In this document: positions 18,438 to 25,348 of the stretch, piece by piece
Layout: each line of letters opens with the position of its first letter
Position numbering within the stretch: position 1 is the first letter of the stretch
Origin: Streptomyces toyocaensis
GTDB lineage: Bacteria; Actinomycetota; Actinomycetes; Streptomycetales; Streptomycetaceae
Direction of reading: 5' to 3'
Assembly: GCF_000725125.1 (NCBI RefSeq)
Contig: NZ_JFCB01000014.1
Coordinates: forward strand, 62,001-126,000
DNA: 64,000 nt
Translations under genes and position numbers: made by a program
Notes under the pieces: generated by a model
Database searches by the model: none
What the model was told of the DNA's origin: nothing
The model's input: the letters and a program-made list of their open reading frames with translations, nothing else

Positions 18438-18771
18438 GTGTGCCTCTCTCGGACGGCGATGACGGTTCCATGGCTTCGCACCACAGGACAGCCACCATCG
18501 CCCTCCCGGCCCGCTGCGGCGCGCGCGGCGCAGCTGACCGCCCGCCACCCGGGCGAGGACGACCGCCCGTTCGGACCCTCCCGCACGCCTTTCCGGGCGA
18601 CGGCGGCCAGAGCCCGCGGGCACCGCTCGGGCCCGCTCCCCCGGCGTCACGAACCGTCGGCGGGCGTGACGCCCCCGTCCCGGCGTTCGCGCCTCCTGGC
18701 CTGTGCCGTCCCCGCCCTCTGCGCCCTCCCGACGCCCGGCCCCCGAACCGGCAGGCTCTTCCCGCGGAGCG

Positions 18772-19013
18772 ATACGCAACGACGGGCTGGGGGAGCCCGT
18801 CACCGGTGTGCACGAGGAACTGGTCACCCAGCGGCTGGCCGAGCGCCTGCGGGGACTCGGCGCGTCGCTCCAGGAGCGGATCCAGGAGCGGATCCGGGCG
18901 TGCCGTTCGGTAAGGACCATGAAGGTCCGGGCGGGACGCCGGCTCGTGGAGGCGTGGTTGCGGACGTCGGAGCCGGTCCAGTACATGACGGCCCACACGG
19001 CGGCGAGGCAGGC
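18772..19013 (+). pseudogene. Degraded coding segment of unknown identity
   Basis: About 80 codons in one plus-strand frame have strongly G/C third positions and read DGLGEPVTGVHEELVTQRLA and ERLRGLGASLQERIQERI, then AWLRTSEPVQYMTAHTAARQ. The bias disappears on both sides and no start codon with a ribosome site precedes it. The GVHEELVTQRLAERL part loosely recalls the N-terminus of some superfamily II helicases, but this is too weak to name. The fragment contains a 12-nt tandem duplication. It could also be chance bias in a GC-rich genome. Confidence 0.3.
18871..18894. repeat. 12-nt perfect tandem repeat
   Basis: CAGGAGCGGATC occurs twice back to back. In the plus-strand frame discussed for this stretch it encodes QERIQERI. 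The unit is a multiple of three, so it does not shift the frame. Confidence 0.8.
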
Positions 19014-19191
19014 GTCCGGGGGACGCAGGCGTGCAGGAGGTCGGCCTGGGAGTCGACGAACGTTATGCCGGGCCGGCCCTCCGCGCGCCGCGCCGCCACC
19101 CCGGTCCGTGTGCGCGCCGTCCTCGCACGGCGCCGCGCCGCCGGCCCGTGGAAGGGACCGGGGCGGCGGCGCGGGGGCGCGTGACGTGCTG

Positions 19192-19953
19192 TCAGGAGGC
19201 CTGGCGCTCCGGGCCGTGGTGGATCTCCACGCCGCCGGAGTCGCCGAACGTGAGCCGGCAGGTGTCCGCCCGGTACGTGGCGACGGAGAGCGCCGCGGTC
19301 CGTCCGCGGGCGACGAAGCGCGTGGTGACGACGAGGACGGGTGCGCCCGGCAGACGGTCCAGTTCGCGGGCGTCGTCCGCGCGGGCGGAACCGAGCTCCA
19401 CGGCGTTCTCCTGCCGTTCCAGCTCCAGGCGCTGCAGTTCCCGCAGCACCGCACGCGCGCGTGCCGTGCCGGAGGGAGCGTCGATGCCGGACAGGTCGGG
19501 CACCGAGTCGGCGGGGATGTACAGCAGTTCGGCGGCGACGGGCCGGCCGTGGGAGACGCGGGAGCGGCGCACGATGTGCACGGGCTCGTCACGGCCGGTG
19601 ACCAGGGCCTCGGCCACGGCGGCGGGCGGCACCTCGAGCGCGCAGTCGAGCGTCTGCCAGGCGTCGTTCGGCCCGCCGGGCCAGGCGTGCTGTGCCGTGC
19701 CGACGGCGACGCCCACGCGCGGCGGGGCGACGGTGGTGCCCACGCCGCGGCGGCGCTGCAGCCGGCCTTCCAGTTCGAGCTGTTCCAGGGCCTGCCGGAG
19801 CGTGGCACGGGCGACACCGAAGCGGGCGGCCAGATCGCGCTCGTTGGGCAGGATCTCGCCCACCGAGAACTCCGAGTCCAGCGCCTCGCTGAGCACGGTC
19901 TTGAGATGCCAGTACTTCGGTTCCGGCACCGTTTCCAGCTGCGTGGTCCCCAC
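19192..19953 (-). CDS. GntR-family transcriptional regulator, HutC/UTRA type
   Basis: A DNA-binding repressor with an N-terminal winged helix (LPNERDLAARFGVARATLRQ; LELEGRLQRRRGVGTTV) and a C-terminal UTRA ligand domain of about 170 residues. I choose the GTG at 19953 (253 residues) because GGAGGACAG lies directly upstream. An in-frame GTG at 20019 would give 275 residues, but the added part has AT-rich codons, including a TTA, unlike the rest, and falls where the promoter lies. The ligand is unknown; the family often senses amino-sugars or fatty acids. No obvious target operon adjoins, so it may act on itself or at a distance. Confidence 0.88.
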   Translation of the reverse strand: MGTTQLETVPEPKYWHLKTVLSEALDSEFSVGEILPNERDLAARFGVARATLRQALEQLELEGRLQRRRGVGTTVAPPRVGVAVGTAQHAWPGGPNDAWQTLDCALEVPPAAVAEALVTGRDEPVHIVRRSRVSHGRPVAAELLYIPADSVPDLSGIDAPSGTARARAVLRELQRLELERQENAVELGSARADDARELDRLPGAPVLVVTTRFVARGRTAALSVATYRADTCRLTFGDSGGVEIHHGPERQAS

Positions 19954-19994
19954 CCTGTCCTCCACGATCGCCGAGTCCGGCCGCGTTTCAGCGC

Positions 19995-20010
19995 CCTTGT
20001 TTATTAAAGG
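19995..20010. promoter_or_regulatory. AT-rich inverted repeat in GntR leader
   Basis: CCTTGTTTATTAAAGG, with CCTT/AAGG arms, is an unusually AT-rich block in this GC-rich window. It lies between the predicted GntR promoter and the preferred start codon, so it would be in the 5' leader. This suits an autoregulatory GntR operator. No footprint is known. Confidence 0.4.
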
Positions 20011-20028
20011 TTGTTTCACTTGTCTGCG

Positions 20029-20057
20029 ACGATAGGGCGGCCGTCACCCTTGGTCAA
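20029..20057 (-). promoter_or_regulatory. Predicted sigma-70-type promoter of the GntR gene
   Basis: Reading the minus strand, -35 TTGACC (20057-20052) and -10 TATCGT (20034-20029) are separated by 17 nt. This is close to the housekeeping (HrdB) consensus. The transcript would begin near 20022, leaving a leader of about 70 nt before the GTG at 19953. Confidence 0.55.
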
Positions 20058-20076
20058 TACCAATCGGCACGACGAG

Positions 20077-20107
20077 GAGGCCCCCGTCACGGCGTGACGG
20101 GGGCCTC
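20077..20107 (-). terminator. Hairpin terminator downstream of the ECF sigma gene
   Basis: A perfect 14-bp inverted repeat: GAGGCCCCCGTCAC (20077-20090) and GTGACGGGGGCCTC (20094-20107) with a 3-nt loop. It lies 21 nt past the sigma-factor stop on its strand and separates it from the GntR promoter. Confidence 0.8.
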
Positions 20108-20127
20108 GGGGGCGGAGGGCGGGACCG

Positions 20128-21015
20128 CTACCGCACCGCGGGGAGCGAGCGGAGCTTGTCGGGGTTGCGCAGGACGTACACCGTCCGGATGCGCCCGTCG
20201 GCGACGTCGAGCTGGAAGACGGAGTCGGGCTTGCCTCCGGACAGGACGAGCACCGCGGGGCCCCCGTTGAGCTCCAGGAAGCGCACGGCCGCGTCCGGCA
20301 CCCCCTTGCCGGCCACCCCGACGAGGAAACGCCCCACGTGGTCGGCGCTCTCCAGGACCCGCAGCGGGCCGCGCGCCTTGCCGCCGCTGTCCCCGACGAG
20401 ACGCACGTCCGGTGCGAGCAGTTCGATCAGTCCCGCCAGGTCTCCGCCGGCCGCCGCGGCCAGGAAGCGCTCCGTGAGGGCGCGTCGCCGGACGGGGTCG
20501 ACGTCGTAGCGCGGGCGCCGCTCCTCGACGTGCCTGCGGGCGCGTCCGGCGAGTTGGCGCACGGCCGGTTCGCCGCGGTCGAGCATGGCCGCGATGTCGG
20601 CGTACGGGTAGCCGAACGCCTCCCGCAGGACGAAGACCGCGCGTTCCAGCGGTGACAGGGACTCCATGACGACGAGGACGGCGAGGGAGACGGAGTCGGC
20701 GAGTTCGGCCCGCTCGGCGGTGTCCGGAGCGGTGTCGCCGAAGTCGGTCGCGTACGGTTCGGGCAGCCAGGGGCCCACATAGGTCTCGCGCCGCGCCTTG
20801 ATCTGGCGCAGCCGGTCGACGGCGAGACGGGTGGTGACGCGCACCAGGTAGCCGCGCGGCTCGCGCACCGCGGTCCGGTCGCCGCCCGACCAGCGCAGCC
20901 ACGCGTCCTGGACCACGTCCTCCGCGTCGGCCACCCGGCCCAGCATGCGGTAGGCGACGCCCAGGAGAACGGGACGGTGCTCTTCGAAGACGTCGGTCGG
21001 GGTGTCGGTGGTCAC
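20128..21015 (-). CDS. ECF41-family (SigJ-like) RNA polymerase sigma factor
   Basis: A 295-residue extracytoplasmic-function sigma factor with a fused C-terminal SnoaL-like domain. Sigma-2 (about residues 10-75) holds DAEDVVQDAWLRW; sigma-4 (about 105-160) holds FGYPYADIAAMLDRGEPAVR. Three ECF41 hallmarks are seen: WLPEP at residues 83-87 between the sigma domains, DSGGKA in place of the usual DGGGKV, and NPDKL near the C-terminus. In characterised ECF41 proteins the C-terminal domain replaces a separate anti-sigma factor. It is divergent from an alpha/beta hydrolase gene, a candidate target. Confidence 0.93.
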   Translation of the reverse strand: MTTDTPTDVFEEHRPVLLGVAYRMLGRVADAEDVVQDAWLRWSGGDRTAVREPRGYLVRVTTRLAVDRLRQIKARRETYVGPWLPEPYATDFGDTAPDTAERAELADSVSLAVLVVMESLSPLERAVFVLREAFGYPYADIAAMLDRGEPAVRQLAGRARRHVEERRPRYDVDPVRRRALTERFLAAAAGGDLAGLIELLAPDVRLVGDSGGKARGPLRVLESADHVGRFLVGVAGKGVPDAAVRFLELNGGPAVLVLSGGKPDSVFQLDVADGRIRTVYVLRNPDKLRSLPAVR

Positions 21016-21101
21016 GCCACCATCCCAGCCGACCCGCGCGGTCGTGTCCAGGCGCCGCCGCCCCGGGGCGGCGGTGCGCCGGCCGGGAGGAAGGGGCTAC
21101 C

Positions 21102-21122
21102 TGTCGGTAGCAATTGCTGACA
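21102..21122. promoter_or_regulatory. Palindromic element in sigma/hydrolase intergenic region
   Basis: A perfect 10-bp palindrome AGCAATTGCT (21109-21118) with outer TGTC (21102-21105) and GACA (21119-21122) arms offset by 3 nt on the left. It lies 60 nt before the hydrolase start and 87 nt before the sigma start. It could be a repressor operator. The ECF41 promoter consensus (TGTCACA...CGTC) is not clearly matched on either strand. Confidence 0.4.
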
Positions 21123-21181
21123 AGCTGTCCACGGCGCCGGGCGGCGTCCGTTTCCGCGAGTCCCAGACGAGGAGCACCCCC

Positions 21182-22012
21182 ATGTCCGCGACCGTCTCCT
21201 TCAAGGTCACCTCTCCCCTCGGCCCGCAGACCGTGACGGTGTCCTACGCACGCCTGGGCCGCGGCGAGCCGCTGCTCCTGCTGCACGGCATCGGTCATCA
21301 CCGCCAGGCCTGGGACCCGGTGGTGGACATCCTGGCGACCGAGCGCGAGGTGATCGCCGTGGACCTGCCCGGATTCGGCACCTCCCCCTCGCTGCCCGAC
21401 GGCCTCGTCCACGACCTGCCCACCATGAACGCCGCCCTCGGCGCCCTGTGCGAGGCGCTGGAGCTGGACCGGCCGCACGTCGCGGGGAACTCGCTCGGCG
21501 GTCTGCTGGCCCTGGAGCTCGGCCGCGCGCGACGCGTCCGGTCCGTCACCGCCCTCTCCCCCGCCGGCTTCTGGACGCAGGCGGAGCGGCGGTACGCCTT
21601 CGCCGTGCTGCTCGGCATGCGACGGCTCGCCGAGCGGATGCCGCTGCCGCTCGTCGAGCGCCTCTCCCGTTCCGCGGCCGGCCGGGCGGCGCTGACGAGC
21701 ACCATCTACGCCCGTCCGGGGCGCCGTTCCCCGGAGGCCGTCGTCGCCGAGACGCTCGCGCTCGCCGAGGCCACCGGTTTCACCGAGACCCTCCGCGCGG
21801 GCACCGCCGTACGCTTCACCGACGACGTGCCCGGCATTCCCGTGACCGTCGCCTGGGGCGCACGGGACCGGCTGCTCCTCCGCCGCCAGGGAGTGCGCGC
21901 CAAGCGGACCATCCCCGGGGCGCGGCTGGTCCGGCTGCCCGGCTGCGGTCACGTCCCGATGAACGACGACCCCGCGCTGGTCGCCCGCGTCATCCTCGAC
22001 GGCAGCCGCTGA
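21182..22012 (+). CDS. Alpha/beta-fold hydrolase
   Basis: A 276-residue hydrolase. The oxyanion-hole segment is LLLLHGIGHHRQAWD, the nucleophile elbow is AGNSLGGLLAL (Ser near residue 106), the acid is in WGARDRLL, and the catalytic His is in GCGHVPMNDDP. No signal peptide is seen. I choose ATG 21182 because a GAGGAGC ribosome site precedes it. The substrate is unknown. Its position opposite the ECF41 sigma gene makes it a candidate member of that regulon, in place of the epimerases, decarboxylases or oxidoreductases usually found there. Confidence 0.9.
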   Translation: MSATVSFKVTSPLGPQTVTVSYARLGRGEPLLLLHGIGHHRQAWDPVVDILATEREVIAVDLPGFGTSPSLPDGLVHDLPTMNAALGALCEALELDRPHVAGNSLGGLLALELGRARRVRSVTALSPAGFWTQAERRYAFAVLLGMRRLAERMPLPLVERLSRSAAGRAALTSTIYARPGRRSPEAVVAETLALAEATGFTETLRAGTAVRFTDDVPGIPVTVAWGARDRLLLRRQGVRAKRTIPGARLVRLPGCGHVPMNDDPALVARVILDGSR

Positions 22013-22323
22013 ACGGTCCGGGGCCGCACGGCGACGGTGCGTACCGCCCACCGCCCCGGCCCGGTGACGGCGGCACCGCGGCCCTCCGGGCGCTCCCCCT
22101 CCGCCCGGGTGGCGCCACTGCCCGCCGTCCCCGCGGGGCACGCGGGCGCGCGGCTCCGCGGGATGACGGCCGGAGGTCTCCGCCGGTTCGGGTCGCGACG
22201 CGCCGCCCGCCTGCTCCCGCGCGGGCGCGATCGGTTGTTCACTCGTTGTTCGTGCGCGAGCCGCGCCGGCCGCGTAAGTGTGGCAGCGCACACCGGCCGG
22301 ATCCCGTCCCTGGAGGCGTCTCC
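22013..22323 (+). other. Intergenic region upstream of phoD
   Basis: This 311 nt region has no gene that I can support. The part near phoD contains a PHO-box-like direct repeat (separate entry), a possible -10 TAAGTG at 22275-22280, and a ribosome site (CTGGAGG) before the phoD ATG. The first 200 nt are very GC-rich without a clear terminator. Confidence 0.6.
22237..22258 (+). promoter_or_regulatory. PHO-box-like direct repeat (PhoP site)
   Basis: Two adjacent 11-nt units, GTTCACTCGTT (22237-22247) and GTTCGTGCGCG (22248-22258), fit the Streptomyces PhoP direct-repeat pattern, whose unit begins GTTCA with a C/T-rich centre. The first is the better match. The box lies 16 nt before a possible -10 and 65 nt before the phoD start, as expected for phosphate-starvation activation. 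Confidence 0.6.
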
Positions 22324-23910
22324 ATGTCACACCGTCCGTTCCCCGGCCGCCGCGCCGTGCTGCGCGGCTCGCTCGCGGCCTCGGCGGCCCTGACGCTGCC
22401 CGCCGTGCCCGGCACGGCGCCCGCCTTCGCCCGCTCCGGACGACCGGAGGCCGGCTGGGGCGTGCAGACCGGTGACGTGACCCGTGACTCCGGGCTGGTG
22501 TGGGTGCGGTCCGACCGTCCGGCCCGGATGATCGTCGAGACGTCCACGACCGAGTCGTTCCGGCATACGCGCAGCCTGCGTGGCCCGCTGCTCGGCCCGG
22601 GCACCGACTTCACCGGCACCACCCGGCTGCACGGGCTGCCGCCCGGCGAGCAGATCCACTACCGGGTGCTGCTCGCCGACCCCGACGACCCGCGCCGCAC
22701 CGGTGAACCGGTGACCGGCACCTTCCGCACCGTGCCGGCCCGGCGGCGGGACGGCGTGCGCTTCCTGTGGTCCGGCGACCTGGCCGGGCAGGGCTGGGGC
22801 ATCAACCCCGACCTCGGCGGCTACCGCATCTTCGACGCGATGGCGCGGCTGGACCCGGACTTCTTCCTGTTCAGCGGCGACACCGTCTACGCCGACGGCC
22901 CCATCGCCCCGACCGCCACCCTCCCGGACGGCGGCATCTGGCGGAACGTCACGACCGAGGAGAAGTCGAAGGTCGCCGAGACCCTCGCCGAGTTCCGGGG
23001 CAATTTCCGCTACAACCTGCTCGACGAGAACCTGCGCCGGTTCAACGCCCGGGTGCCGTCCGTCGTGCAGTGGGACGACCACGAGGTGCGCAACAACTGG
23101 TATCCCGGCCAGCGGATCGCGGACACCGACACCCGCTACACGGAGAAGAGCGTCGACGTCCTGGCGGCCAGGGCGCGGCGCGCGTTCGGTGAGTACTTCC
23201 CGATGTCGACACTGCGGCCGGGCGCCCGGGAGGGCCGGGTGTACCGGGTGCTGCGGCAGGGCCCGCTGCTGGACCTGTTCGTACTGGACATGCGGACGTA
23301 CCGGGCCGCCAACTCCTCCGGAGACCAGACCGTGGACCCGCAGGGCATCCTCGGACGGGAGCAACTGGACTGGCTCAAGCGGGAACTGGCGCGGTCGCGC
23401 GCCGTGTGGAAGGTGATCGCGGCCGACATGCCCATCGGCCTGGTCGTGCCGGACACCACCGAGGGGCGGAAGAACGTCGAGGCGGTCGCCCAGGGCGACC
23501 CGGGGGCGCCCCTGGGGCGGGAGCTGCAGATCGCGGAGCTGCTGCGGTTCGTCAAGCACCGGCGGATCACCGGCACGGTGTGGCTGACGGCCGACGTGCA
23601 CCACACCTCGGCCCAGCACTACCAGCCCGCGCGTGCCGCGTTCGGCGACTTCGAGCCGTTCTGGGAGTTCGTCTCCGGCCCGCTCAACGCGGGCGCCTTC
23701 CCGGCCGTCGCGCTCGACGCCACCTTCGGCCCGGAGCGGGTGTGGGTGAAGGCACCGACCGCTTCGAACGTCTCGCCCGCCGGCGGCCACCAGTACTTCG
23801 GCGAGGTCGACATCGACGGGGACAGCGGCGAGTTGACGGTGCGGATGCGGGAGCAGGACGGCACCGTACTGTTCACCAAGACGCTCCAGCCGGGCCTGGT
23901 CGGTCAGTAA
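22324..23910 (+). CDS. phoD: Alkaline phosphatase D, PhoD family, Tat-exported
   Basis: A 528-residue secreted phosphodiesterase/phosphomonoesterase (Ca/Fe-dependent in the family). The N-terminus carries a Tat-type signal (PGRRAVLRGSLAASAALTL, twin Arg at residues 9-10) with cleavage near AFA. The PhoD N-terminal domain (GVQTGDVTRDSGLVWVRSD) is followed by the metallophosphatase core: SGDTVYADGPI, QWDDHEVRNNW, LDMRTYR and TADVHHTSAQHYQP. All expected metal-ligand segments are present. ATG 22324 has GGAGGCGTCTCC before it. The upstream PHO-box-like repeat suggests induction by PhoP at low phosphate. Confidence 0.94.
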   Translation: MSHRPFPGRRAVLRGSLAASAALTLPAVPGTAPAFARSGRPEAGWGVQTGDVTRDSGLVWVRSDRPARMIVETSTTESFRHTRSLRGPLLGPGTDFTGTTRLHGLPPGEQIHYRVLLADPDDPRRTGEPVTGTFRTVPARRRDGVRFLWSGDLAGQGWGINPDLGGYRIFDAMARLDPDFFLFSGDTVYADGPIAPTATLPDGGIWRNVTTEEKSKVAETLAEFRGNFRYNLLDENLRRFNARVPSVVQWDDHEVRNNWYPGQRIADTDTRYTEKSVDVLAARARRAFGEYFPMSTLRPGAREGRVYRVLRQGPLLDLFVLDMRTYRAANSSGDQTVDPQGILGREQLDWLKRELARSRAVWKVIAADMPIGLVVPDTTEGRKNVEAVAQGDPGAPLGRELQIAELLRFVKHRRITGTVWLTADVHHTSAQHYQPARAAFGDFEPFWEFVSGPLNAGAFPAVALDATFGPERVWVKAPTASNVSPAGGHQYFGEVDIDGDSGELTVRMREQDGTVLFTKTLQPGLVGQ

Positions 23911-23996
23911 CGCGGCAAACAGGACAGAAGTACGCCTTTACCCATCAGTCACAGTGCGTTCGTGACCAGGAAACACGATCCCTTCACAGTGGCTGC

Positions 23997-25268
23997 ATGA
24001 GTCGAGACATGTCTGACGAGATGAACACCCCGCACGGAGGTTCAGCGCACCGCCGGTGGAACCCGGCCGGGCTCGCCGCGCGGTGCACGGCGGCCTACCG
24101 CGCATGGCGGGTACGCCGCCACGGCCACGCACCGCCCGCGCACGATACCGGCGATGCCCCGCCGCCCTCCGCCCCGGCCGGGGAGAGCGTGCTGTGGCGG
24201 ATGCGGACGACGGTGAAGGACGAACCGGGCGCGCTGGCCGCGGTGTGCACCGCGCTGGCCGAGCGGGGGGTCGACATCCTGAGCCTGCAGACGCACCCGC
24301 TGGGTGCGGGCACCGTCGACGAGTTCCTGCTGCGGGCGCCGGCGGGAACGGATCTCACCGGCGCGGTGTCGCTCGCCGGGGGCGCGGAGACCTGGACCGA
24401 GCGGGCCGACGCCCACGACCTGGTGGACGCACCCACCCGGGTGCTGGGGCTGGCCGCCCGCACCGCCACGGACGCCGCGGAACTTCCCCTGGCCCTGCGT
24501 GAGTTGCTGGGCCGGTGCACGATCCGCTCCCGGCCCGCTCCGCTCTCCGGACGGGCCGGGGCCGTGACCGTGCCGGCGGAGGGCTCCCTGGAGCAGACCG
24601 TGATCCGGCTGCGCGACCCGGAGGGCGGGGTCCTCACCGTCGAGCGGCCGTATCCGCCGTTCACCCCCACCGAGTTCGCCAGGGCCCGGGCCCTGGTGGA
24701 ACTGGACGCCCGGCTGGGCCCGCGGATCCCGCGCGGCCGTGACGTGCTCACATTGCCGGAGGGCAGCGACATCTCCGTGCGCCGGGCGGACACCGGTGAC
24801 CTGGCCGCCGCACGGGAGATGCACGAGCGGTGCTCCGCAGAGACCCTGCGCATGCGCTACCACGGGCCGGTCGGCGACGCGGACCGCTATCTGAACCACC
24901 TGCTCAGCCCGCGCTTCGGGCGGACGCTCGCCGCGCAGACCGCTTCGGGCCGCATCGTCGCCCTGGGCCATCTGCTGTGGGACGGGGACGAGACCGAGGT
25001 CGCGCTGATCGTGGAGGACGCGTGGCAGCGCCGGGGGGTGGGCGGCCGGCTGCTCAACCGGCTGGTGGCGCTGGCGGCCGAGGCGGGATGCGCCCAGGTG
25101 TACGCCGTGACGCAGGCGTCCAACACCGGCATGGTCGCCGCCATGCGCGGCCTCGGCCTGCCGCTCGACTACCAGGTGGAGGAGGGCACCCTGGTCGTCA
25201 CGGCCCGTCCGGACGCCGTACCGGCCCACCGGGTACGACAGTCGGGCGAGCACATCGGCCGGGCGTAG
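23997..25268 (+). CDS. GNAT acetyltransferase fused to an N-terminal ACT domain
   Basis: About 423 residues. After a basic, low-complexity N-terminus comes an ACT domain (about residues 65-135: LWRMRTTVKDEPGALAAVCT, RGVDILSLQTHPLG), then a linker of about 110 residues, then a GNAT domain (ISVRRADTGDLAAAREMHER, VEDAWQRRGVGGRLLNRLVA). This architecture is that of the actinobacterial amino-acid-regulated protein lysine acetyltransferases (SlPatA of S. lividans, MaKat of Micromonospora), in which amino acids bound by ACT control activity. Starts at 23997, 24009 and 24021 are all in frame and none has a clear ribosome site. A strong terminator overlaps its stop. Confidence 0.87.
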   Translation: MSRDMSDEMNTPHGGSAHRRWNPAGLAARCTAAYRAWRVRRHGHAPPAHDTGDAPPPSAPAGESVLWRMRTTVKDEPGALAAVCTALAERGVDILSLQTHPLGAGTVDEFLLRAPAGTDLTGAVSLAGGAETWTERADAHDLVDAPTRVLGLAARTATDAAELPLALRELLGRCTIRSRPAPLSGRAGAVTVPAEGSLEQTVIRLRDPEGGVLTVERPYPPFTPTEFARARALVELDARLGPRIPRGRDVLTLPEGSDISVRRADTGDLAAAREMHERCSAETLRMRYHGPVGDADRYLNHLLSPRFGRTLAAQTASGRIVALGHLLWDGDETEVALIVEDAWQRRGVGGRLLNRLVALAAEAGCAQVYAVTQASNTGMVAAMRGLGLPLDYQVEEGTLVVTARPDAVPAHRVRQSGEHIGRA

Positions 25269-25306
25269 GGGGAACGGCCCGGCGCCTTCCGCCGGGCCGT
25301 TCCCCC
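25268..25306. terminator. Bidirectional hairpin terminator
   Basis: A perfect 17-bp inverted repeat: GGGGGAACGGCCCGGCG (25268-25284) and CGCCGGGCCGTTCCCCC (25290-25306), loop CCTTC. It starts at the last base of the acetyltransferase stop and lies between convergent genes, so it can serve both. Confidence 0.88.
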
Positions 25307-25320
25307 CGTGGCCGGTGGGC

Positions 25321-25348
25321 CTCAGCCCTCAGCCCTCAGCCCTCAGCC
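25321..25348. repeat. Four perfect copies of a 7-nt tandem repeat at a gene end
   Basis: CTCAGCC is repeated four times without mismatch. The stop codon of the minus-strand PLP enzyme gene lies inside the third copy (25336-25338). Because 7 is not a multiple of 3, a change in copy number could alter the reading frame at the C-terminus, but each unit also carries a TGA on the minus strand. Confidence 0.9.

Larger units (their letters stand above)
18438..19191. other. Gene-poor stretch with degraded coding segment
   Basis: This 754 nt stretch between the AOC-like gene and the GntR gene holds no intact gene I can support. The half nearest the AOC gene shows no consistent codon bias in any frame. 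The other half contains a coding-like fragment (separate entry) and a 12-nt tandem repeat. Together with the transposase remnant on the other side of the AOC-like gene, it looks like an old insertion/deletion site. Confidence 0.5.

Noticed and set aside
18440..18913. 157-codon plus-strand frame divergent from the AOC-like gene
   Set aside because: No ribosome site, no consistent third-position bias over most of its length, Pro/Arg-rich.
21102..21129. ECF41-type promoter TGTC...TGTC before the hydrolase
   Set aside because: The -35 differs from TGTCACA and no CGTC lies at the right distance on either strand.
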